Assembly: GCA_016209155.1 (NCBI GenBank)
Contig: JACQWU010000219.1
Span: 1-27,095, forward strand
Length of the DNA stretch: 27,095 nucleotides
DNA from: Candidatus Desantisiibacteriota bacterium
GTDB taxonomy: Bacteria; JACRDZ01
Direction: 5' to 3'
Positions 21,493-27,095 of the stretch are shown one piece after another. Both the position numbers and the translations under genes were made by a program. Within the stretch, counting starts at the first letter, position 1; each line of letters begins with the position of its first letter. Under the pieces are notes generated by a model. It was not told the DNA's origin, ran no database searches, and saw only the letters and a list, made by a program, of their open reading frames with translations.

Positions 21493-22907
21493 ATGATAAT
21501 AAAAAAACACCGGGTACAGCTAAAAAAATAAATTATATCAGGGAAAAAATGCCTGTGCAGGACCCTTCAAAACGTAAAAATAATTTTGAAGAAGTGGCTC
21601 TTGGTTACAATGAAGAAACAGCAAAAAAAGAAGCATCACGCTGTATTCAATGTAAAACTGCTCCATGCAAAAACGGCTGCCCTGTAGAAATTGACATTCC
21701 GGCTTTCATAAAACTTGTTGCCGAAGGGAAGTATGACGAATCAATAAAAAAAATAAAAGAAAAAAATAATCTGCCTGCTATATGCGGAAGAGTTTGTCCG
21801 CAGGAAACGCAGTGTGAAAGTCTGTGTACTCTCGGGAAAAAAGGCGAACCAATCGCAATCGGACGTCTTGAACGTTTTGCGGCTGATTATGAAGCGGCAA
21901 ATGTGCCTTCGAATGAAACAAAAATATCACCTTCTACTCCAGCGCCAAAAGTAGCGGTTATCGGTTCAGGTCCCGCGGGACTCACCTGTGCGGCTGATCT
22001 TAAAAGAATGGGATATAATGTGAAAATATTTGAATCATTACACGCCTCAGGCGGTGTGCTTCGATATGGAATACCGGAATTCAGACTTCCAAAATCCATC
22101 CTTGACCGTGAAGTAAAATACATAAATACGCTTGGAGTGGAAATTGAATATAATATGATTATTGGAAGAGTTGCGACCATTAAGGAACTGATGCAGGAAT
22201 ATAAAGCTGTTTTTATTGGTTCAGGCGCCGGGTTACCATACTTTCTTAATATACCCGGTGAAAATTTAAACGGAGTATATTCTGCGAATGAATTTTTAAC
22301 CAGAGTAAATTTAATGAAAGCATATAAATTTCCGCAGTTTGACACTCCCGCCGCAATGGGAAAACGTGTCGGGGTTGTCGGGGGCGGAAATGTCGCAATG
22401 GATTCAGCCCGTGTAGCACTGCGTCTTGGGGCTGAAGAAGTTTACATAATATATCGCCGTTCTGAAGAGGAACTTCCTGCACGAAAGGAAGAAGTAGAAC
22501 ATGCTCATGAAGAAGGTATAAAATTTAAACTTTTAACAAATCCTATAAAAATAATAGGTGACAGCGAAGGCAACATAAAAGAAATAGAATGCCAGCAGAT
22601 GGAGCTTGGAGAACCCGATGCTTCAGGCAGAAAACGGCCTGTAGTTATAAAAGATTCAGAGTTTACCATTCCTATGGATACAGTTATTATTGCTATCGGA
22701 CAGGGACCCAATCCTCTTATTCCTCAGACAACAAGTGAGCTTTCAATAGGAAAGCACGGGAATATAGTAACAAATGAAAAAACCGGTGAGACAAGTATCC
22801 CGGGAGTATTTGCCGGCGGAGATGTCGCAACAGGAGCGGCCACAGTAATTAAAGCCATGGGTGCGGGAAAGATTGCGGCAAAGAGTATTGATAAATATCT
22901 ACATTAA
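21483..22907 (+). CDS. nfnB: NfnB / glutamate synthase small-subunit-like flavoprotein
   Basis: The 474-residue protein has the N-terminal two-[4Fe-4S] domain of the glutamate synthase beta/NfnB family: C54, C57, C62 and C66 (CIQCKTAPCKNGCP) and C101, C105, C111 and C115 (CGRVCPQETQCESLC). An FAD domain follows (VAVIGSGPAGLTCAADLKRM), then an NADP domain (GVVGGGNVAMDSARVALRLG, YRRSEEELPARKEEVEHA) and the second FAD motif VFAGGDVATGAATVIKAMG. Such proteins are often labelled GltA/homotetrameric glutamate synthase. Because nfnA overlaps it, the bifurcating transhydrogenase is the best call. AAAGGAG inside nfnA serves as ribosome site. It would supply NADPH for the fatty-acid genes downstream. 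Confidence 0.88.
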   Translation: MPIDDNKKTPGTAKKINYIREKMPVQDPSKRKNNFEEVALGYNEETAKKEASRCIQCKTAPCKNGCPVEIDIPAFIKLVAEGKYDESIKKIKEKNNLPAICGRVCPQETQCESLCTLGKKGEPIAIGRLERFAADYEAANVPSNETKISPSTPAPKVAVIGSGPAGLTCAADLKRMGYNVKIFESLHASGGVLRYGIPEFRLPKSILDREVKYINTLGVEIEYNMIIGRVATIKELMQEYKAVFIGSGAGLPYFLNIPGENLNGVYSANEFLTRVNLMKAYKFPQFDTPAAMGKRVGVVGGGNVAMDSARVALRLGAEEVYIIYRRSEEELPARKEEVEHAHEEGIKFKLLTNPIKIIGDSEGNIKEIECQQMELGEPDASGRKRPVVIKDSEFTIPMDTVIIAIGQGPNPLIPQTTSELSIGKHGNIVTNEKTGETSIPGVFAGGDVATGAATVIKAMGAGKIAAKSIDKYLH

Positions 22908-22920
22908 TATTTATATCTAT

Positions 22921-22941
22921 TTGAGTAAAAAAATTACTCAA
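22921..22941 (+). other. 8-bp hairpin before rpmF
   Basis: TTGAGTAA and TTACTCAA pair around AAAAA, ending 28 bases before the rpmF start. It could be a weak terminator for nfnB or a leader structure for rpmF; no T-run follows. Confidence 0.4.
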
Positions 22942-22969
22942 TTTAGGTTTATAGAAAGGAGTTTCAAAA

Positions 22970-23179
22970 ATGGCAGTACCAAAGAGAAAACCCAGTAAGT
23001 CCAGAAGAAAAACTAAACGAATGCATCTAAAAGCTTCTGCTCCGGCAAAAGCAATTTGTCCTCAATGTAAAGAGCAAAGACTTCCGCACCATGTATGCCC
23101 TAATTGCGGATATTATAATGGCAAGGAAGTCATCAAGGATAAAACAAAAGAAGACCAGCAGCAAGAAAAAGATAAATAA
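22970..23179 (+). CDS. rpmF: 50S ribosomal protein L32
   Basis: It begins MAVPKRKPSKSRRKTKRMHL, the hallmark of L32, and has the zinc ribbon pair CPQC and CPNC with HHV between them. The 69 residues are slightly longer than usual, owing to a charged tail KDKTKEDQQQEKDK. AAAGGAG stands 8 bases before the ATG. The stop TAA shares its last base with the ATG of plsX, so the two are translationally coupled; rpmF-plsX is a conserved pair linking ribosome and lipid synthesis. Confidence 0.97.
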   Translation: MAVPKRKPSKSRRKTKRMHLKASAPAKAICPQCKEQRLPHHVCPNCGYYNGKEVIKDKTKEDQQQEKDK

Positions 23180-24228
23180 TGAGTAAAACAGAAAAAGATA
23201 ATATTACCAAATTCAAAATTGCAGTAGATGCTATGGGCGGCGACAATGCTCCTTTACCGGAAATTCAGGGTGCTGTTGAAGCTGCCAGGCAGCTTGGTAT
23301 TCCTATAATTCTTGTCGGAAATGAGGAAAAAATAGGCAGAGAATTAAAAAAGTACAAAATTTCCGGATTGCAGATAGAAGTAGTACATGCTGAAGAAGCT
23401 GTCGGGATGGATGAACTGCCTTCCCGGGCTATCCGCAAAAAAAATTCATCTATAGCTATAGCGGTTAAACTTGTAAAAGAAAAAGAAGCTGTTGCGGTTG
23501 TATCAGCAGGAAGCACAGGAGCAGTTATGGCCTGTTCCCTTTTAGGGATGGGTAGACTGCATAATATTTCACGTCCGGCAATAGCTGCCCCGATGCCGAC
23601 AATTACAGGGGAACAATCTATTTTAATGGATGCAGGTGCAAACATGGATTGTAAACCCAAGAATCTTCTGGAATTTGCTATAATGGGGGATGTTTATGCA
23701 AGGTATGTTATAGGTAAAAAAAATCCAAGAATAGGTCTTTTAAGTGTCGGAGAAGAAGAATATAAAGGGAATGACCTGGCAAAACAGTCATATGACCTTA
23801 TAAAAAATGCACCTCTTAATTTTATCGGGAATGTGGAAGGAAGAGAAATTGTAAACGGCGGAGCGGATGTTATTATCTGCGATGGTTTTACAGGAAATAG
23901 TATCTTGAAATTCGGCGAGGGGCTCGCTGAGATGATTATGACTTTATTAAAAAAAGAGCTTGCAAGCGGAATTCTCTCAAAATTCGGGACACTGCTTTTA
24001 TCGCCTGCTTTTAATAAATTCAAAAAAAGAGTAGATTATTCAGAGTATGGAGGAGCGCCGCTTCTGGGCTTAAAAGGTTTATGCATTATATGTCACGGAT
24101 CTTCATCAGCTAAAGCTATAAGAAACGGTATTCGTGTTGCGCATAAATTCGCAGTACAGAGAGTTAATGAACATATTCATGAAAATTTTAAATTATATGA
24201 GGAGAAAATGGGTTGCTTAAAGGAGTAA
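23179..24228 (+). CDS. plsX: Phosphate acyltransferase PlsX
   Basis: PlsX makes acyl-phosphate from acyl-ACP, the acyl donor for PlsY in phospholipid synthesis. Clear family motifs: IAVDAMGGDNAPLPEIQGAV, VVSAGSTGAVMACSLLGMGR, RPAIAAP, LMDAGANMDCKP, RIGLLSVGEEEYKGNDL, DVIICDGFTGNSILKF and YGGAPLLGLKG. Length 349 is normal. The end overlaps fabH by 16 bases and the start overlaps rpmF by one. Confidence 0.97.
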   Translation: MSKTEKDNITKFKIAVDAMGGDNAPLPEIQGAVEAARQLGIPIILVGNEEKIGRELKKYKISGLQIEVVHAEEAVGMDELPSRAIRKKNSSIAIAVKLVKEKEAVAVVSAGSTGAVMACSLLGMGRLHNISRPAIAAPMPTITGEQSILMDAGANMDCKPKNLLEFAIMGDVYARYVIGKKNPRIGLLSVGEEEYKGNDLAKQSYDLIKNAPLNFIGNVEGREIVNGGADVIICDGFTGNSILKFGEGLAEMIMTLLKKELASGILSKFGTLLLSPAFNKFKKRVDYSEYGGAPLLGLKGLCIICHGSSSAKAIRNGIRVAHKFAVQRVNEHIHENFKLYEEKMGCLKE

Positions 24229-25196
24229 AAATTTCCGGAACAGGTTCTTTTCTCCCTGATCGAATTCTAACTAATCATGACCTGGAAAAAATGATTGATA
24301 CGTCCGACGAATGGATAAAAACACGTACTGGTATATGCGAACGCCGGATAGCGGATGAAAATACGGCTACTTCTGATCTTGCAATTGAAGCGGCTAAAAA
24401 AGCTTTGAAAAACGCGCACAAAAAACCTGAAGAAGTGGATTTGATTATCGTGGCAACTGTTACACCTGATATGATTTTCCCTTCGACGGCATGTTTTGTC
24501 CAGAGGGGTATCGGAGCAAAACATGCGGCTGCGTTTGATATAAGCGCCGCATGCAGCGGATTTATTTACGGGCTTGCTGTAGGTTATCAATTCATAGCAA
24601 GCGGTATGTATGATACAGTGCTTGTGATAGGTGCCGAAGTCTATTCAAGAATTGTTGATTGGACAGACAGAAACACCTGTGTATTATTCGGTGACGGAGC
24701 AGGAGCTGTTGTTCTTGAACCAACAAATAAAGATGAAGGCATTCTGGCAATAGATCTTGAAACAGACGGTAACACCGCCGAACTTTTAATGGTACCCGGC
24801 GGCGGTTCACGTAATCCTATTTGTCAGAAAACGCTGGACCACAGATTAAATTTTGTAAAGATGAAAGGAAATGAAGTTTTTAAATTTGCGGTAAATTCAC
24901 TTGTTAAAACTACACGCAAAGTACTTGCAAAAGCTAAATTAAAACCTGAAGATGTAGACCATATAGTACCTCATCAGGCTAATGTCAGGATTATAGATGC
25001 TTTGACAAAAAAATTAAAAATTGATCCTGAAAAAGCATTTATTAATATTGAAAAATACGGTAATACTTCCGCTGCATCCATAGGGATAGCTCTTGACGAA
25101 CTGGTCCACAGCAAAAAGCTGAAAAAAGGACAAATAATAGTTACAAACGCATTTGGAGGCGGGCTTACATGGGGTGCATGTGTTATTAAATGGTAA
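24213..25196 (+). CDS. fabH: 3-oxoacyl-ACP synthase III (FabH)
   Basis: FabH starts fatty-acid chains by joining acyl-CoA to malonyl-ACP. The catalytic triad is visible: Cys114 (DISAACSGFIYGL), His254 (VPHQANVRII) and Asn284 (EKYGNTSAASIGIALDE). The opening ISGTGSFLPDRILTNHDLEK and the RTGICERRIA segment are typical. Length 327 is normal. The start codon is TTG at 24213, with GGAG (24201-24204) 8 bases upstream inside plsX; no in-frame ATG fits the family start. Confidence 0.97.
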   Translation: MLKGVKISGTGSFLPDRILTNHDLEKMIDTSDEWIKTRTGICERRIADENTATSDLAIEAAKKALKNAHKKPEEVDLIIVATVTPDMIFPSTACFVQRGIGAKHAAAFDISAACSGFIYGLAVGYQFIASGMYDTVLVIGAEVYSRIVDWTDRNTCVLFGDGAGAVVLEPTNKDEGILAIDLETDGNTAELLMVPGGGSRNPICQKTLDHRLNFVKMKGNEVFKFAVNSLVKTTRKVLAKAKLKPEDVDHIVPHQANVRIIDALTKKLKIDPEKAFINIEKYGNTSAASIGIALDELVHSKKLKKGQIIVTNAFGGGLTWGACVIKW

Positions 25197-25231
25197 CATA
25201 ACCATTGGGACTTTAGAAAGGAGTGAGCTTT

Positions 25232-26179
25232 TTGATACACACAGAAATATGTGATTTATTTAATATAAAATATCCTGTTATTCAGGGAGGTATGGCATGG
25301 ATTTCCATGCATCAGCTTGTTGCCGCTGTATCTAATGCGGGAGGGCTCGGGATTATAGCATCGGGTTTTATGGATATTGAACTATTAAGGCAGGAAATAA
25401 GAGAGACCAGAAAACTGACATCAATGCCTTTCGGTGTAAATTTAATGCTTATGTCAACAGCTATAGAAGAAATGGTTAAAGTTGTTATAGAAGAAAAAAT
25501 TCCCGTGGTTACAACAGGCGCAGGGAATCCCGGTAAATATCTTTCTTTGTTTAAGCAGGCGGGAATAAAAGTTGTACCGGTTGTTGCCTCGGTTGCGCTT
25601 GCAAGAAGAATGGAAAAACAGGGAGTGGATGCAATTATAGCGGAAGGCATGGAATCAGGCGGACATATCGGAGAATCAACAACAATGACAATAGTTCCCC
25701 AGGTTGTGGATGCGGTAAAGATTCCGGTGATTGCCGCAGGAGGCATTGCTGACGGAAGGGGACTCGCTGCTGCTTTTGCTTTAGGAGCCCGCGGAGTTCA
25801 AATTGGAACCAGGTTTGCCGCGACAAGCGAATGCCCCATTCATGATAATTTTAAAAATGCCATAATCAAAGCTGATGACCGTGCCACATGTATTACCGGC
25901 AGAAGCACCGGACATCCTGTAAGAATAATTAAAAATAATTTGTCAAGGCAGTTTGAAAAACTTGAACAGGAAAACGCAAGCGCTGAGGCACTGGAAAATC
26001 TGGGAAAAGGGCGCTTAAGAATGGCTGCCAGAGAAGGAAATGTTAATGAAGGATCAGTAATGTGCGGGCAAATAGCAGGTCTTATTAAAGAAATTTTACC
26101 TGTAAAAGATGTTATGGAAAAATTAATAACAGAAGCAGAAAAAACATTAGATAGAATTTATAAGATTAAAGGACAATAA
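25232..26179 (+). CDS. fabK: Enoyl-ACP reductase II (FabK)
   Basis: FabK is the FMN-dependent enoyl-ACP reductase, unrelated to FabI, and carries out the last step of each elongation cycle. Motifs: YPVIQGGMAWISMHQLVAAV, SNAGGLGIIASG, MPFGVNLMLM, VVTTGAGNPGKY, AEGMESGGHIGESTTMTIVP, VIAAGGIADGRGLAAAFALG and GVQIGTRFAATSEC, all of the nitronate-monooxygenase/FabK family; the fab context decides for FabK. The frame is open from a GTG at 25223, but that codon overlaps the ribosome site. GGAG (25220-25223) is 8 bases from the TTG at 25232, so TTG is preferred. No FabI is seen in the window. Confidence 0.93.
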   Translation: MIHTEICDLFNIKYPVIQGGMAWISMHQLVAAVSNAGGLGIIASGFMDIELLRQEIRETRKLTSMPFGVNLMLMSTAIEEMVKVVIEEKIPVVTTGAGNPGKYLSLFKQAGIKVVPVVASVALARRMEKQGVDAIIAEGMESGGHIGESTTMTIVPQVVDAVKIPVIAAGGIADGRGLAAAFALGARGVQIGTRFAATSECPIHDNFKNAIIKADDRATCITGRSTGHPVRIIKNNLSRQFEKLEQENASAEALENLGKGRLRMAAREGNVNEGSVMCGQIAGLIKEILPVKDVMEKLITEAEKTLDRIYKIKGQ

Positions 26180-26204
26180 TCAGAATAAATATATAAAAAA
26201 CTAA

Positions 26205-26385
26205 AAAAGATGACAGACTACAGATGATAGAATAATTTAAATTTATATTCCATTTTCTGTGTTCTGTTATCCTTCAACTCTACCTTTCTGATTTAATTTA
26301 CTCAGGTTAATAGACTAAAGGTGGAAGGCTTTTAGGTGTGATGACTAATATCCTTCAGTCTTCAGTCTAAATACCTTACCAAAAA
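26205..26385 (+). repeat. Dispersed repeat, copy C, between fabK and fabD
   Basis: The exact 25-base match to copy A lies at 26334-26358, followed by CCTTCAGTCTTCAGTCTAAA-type sequence. Before it, GATGACAGACTACAGATGAT (from 26209) and TTTCTGTGTTCTGTTATCC (26254 on) form a loose inverted pair. No gene is present in this 219-base gap. Confidence 0.6.
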
Positions 26386-26398
26386 GGATTTAAATAAT

Positions 26399-27095
26399 AT
26401 GAATGGTGTTGTATTTTTATTCCCCGGACAGGGGAGTCAGGAAGTAGGAATGGGTTTTGATGTTTATAACTCATTGCCATGGGCAAAAGAATATTTTATA
26501 GCTGCGCAGAATTTACTCGGAAACTCATGGCTCGATATTCTTTTTAAAGGGAATATTGAAGATCTAAGTAAAACTGAAAACACACAGCCTGCTATGCTTT
26601 TAGTCAGCACTGTTTTAAGTGAAGCATTGAAAAAAAAGGGTATATTCCCGCAGGCAGTTGCAGGACATAGTGTAGGTGAATATGCTGCATATGTGGCTTC
26701 CGGTATACTCGATTTTCCATGCGCACTAAAAATAATACGTAAAAGAGCTGAATTTATGGCAAGCGCAGTCCCTGAAGGTTATGGTAATATGGCGGCTATT
26801 TTGGGGCTTGAGGACAAGCTTGTGGAAAGCGCTTGTGAACGGGCATCAAAGCTTGGAATTGTACAGCCAGCAAACTATAACTGCCCGGGACAAGTTGTTA
26901 TTTCCGGACAGCGCAGTGCGGTTATACAGGCAGGGTTATATGCTCAGGAATACGGAGCAAAAAAAATAATTGAACTTAAAGTCAGCGGACCTTTTCATTG
27001 TTCTTTAATGAGAGACGCTTCCGACAAACTGCATAAAGAAATAAAAAATTTCACTTTTAAAGCTCCGTCATGCAAATATATAAGCAATGTAACAG
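26399..27095 (+). CDS. fabD: Malonyl-CoA:ACP transacylase FabD (3' end outside window)
   Basis: FabD loads malonate onto ACP for FabH and the elongation enzymes. From the ATG at 26399 (AAGGA about 10 bases upstream) the frame reads MNGVVFLFPGQGSQEVGMGF and contains the active-site serine in AGHSVGEYAAYV, then RAEFMASAVPEGYGNMAAIL, NYNCPGQVVISG and the histidine segment VSGPFHCSLM. It stays open to the window end (232 codons of about 310). A 219-base repeat-bearing gap separates it from fabK, but gene order and direction suggest the same operon. Confidence 0.95.
   Translation, partial: MNGVVFLFPGQGSQEVGMGFDVYNSLPWAKEYFIAAQNLLGNSWLDILFKGNIEDLSKTENTQPAMLLVSTVLSEALKKKGIFPQAVAGHSVGEYAAYVASGILDFPCALKIIRKRAEFMASAVPEGYGNMAAILGLEDKLVESACERASKLGIVQPANYNCPGQVVISGQRSAVIQAGLYAQEYGAKKIIELKVSGPFHCSLMRDASDKLHKEIKNFTFKAPSCKYISNVT

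Noticed and set aside
23265-24023. Minus-strand ORFs opposite plsX
   Set aside because: Low-complexity antisense of a conserved gene; no start site support.
25312-25746. 144-codon minus-strand ORF opposite fabK
   Set aside because: Antisense shadow rich in S, T, A and P, with no ribosome site.
26781-26969. 62-codon plus-strand ORF inside fabD
   Set aside because: Out-of-frame with the clearly recognised FabD sequence.

Overview
The window is AT-rich DNA from a Gram-negative, probably anaerobic and uncultured bacterium. The signs are an outer-membrane beta-barrel gene, a multihaem c-type cytochrome lipoprotein of the CxxxxCH type known from Geobacter-like bacteria, a PEP-CTERM sorted protein, a papain-like peptidase with a CFI-box-type C-terminus, an NfnAB-type electron-bifurcating pair and FabK as enoyl-ACP reductase. 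A deltaproteobacterial, Nitrospirota-like or neighbouring candidate-phylum host would fit; the sequence alone does not settle it. No rRNA, tRNA, CRISPR array or intact transposase gene is visible.

Layout. Positions 1-1486 hold the start of an Rrf2-type regulator (minus strand) and a secreted helical protein with conserved histidines. A small TA-flanked, MITE-like element (1513-1740) abuts rsgA. Positions 3138-14802 encode large exported proteins: a cytochrome lipoprotein with up to 20 haem sites, a DUF4159 PEP-CTERM protein, a C1A peptidase with InlB-type, PKD and Fn3-like repeats, and a GH9-like protein with Big_2, Ig-like and four CARDB repeats. A GC-richer outer-membrane protein, a SAM methyltransferase and a broken ResB follow on the minus strand (14831-17572).

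Positions 17573-20000 are a run of eroded accessory genes: a DUF433 antitoxin whose DUF5615-type toxin stops after nine codons, a Fic gene that has lost its catalytic core, a sigma factor that ends after region 2, and a new 44-codon ORF behind the best sigma-70-type promoter in the window. Other remnants (M15/DUF882-like, archease, a CARDB gene, an unidentified GC-rich gene) lie further upstream. About ten broken genes thus sit between 1.3 and 20 kb, while 20172-27095 is intact.

Positions 20172-27095 are housekeeping: ndk, nfnA-nfnB (overlapping), then the fatty-acid block rpmF-plsX-fabH-fabK-fabD, the last cut by the window end. plsX, fabH and fabK supply phosphatidate precursor, chain initiation and the last elongation reduction; fabD supplies malonyl-ACP.

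The most unusual signal is at 16389-16590: a dyad, a good sigma-54 (-24/-12) promoter match on the plus strand, then two perfect hairpins that abut each other exactly. The first has a CCUCC loop, and a CUCCUCCUCC tail follows the second. It reads like a sigma-54-dependent small RNA with anti-Shine-Dalgarno surfaces, convergent with the broken resB. This is inference and needs RNA evidence.
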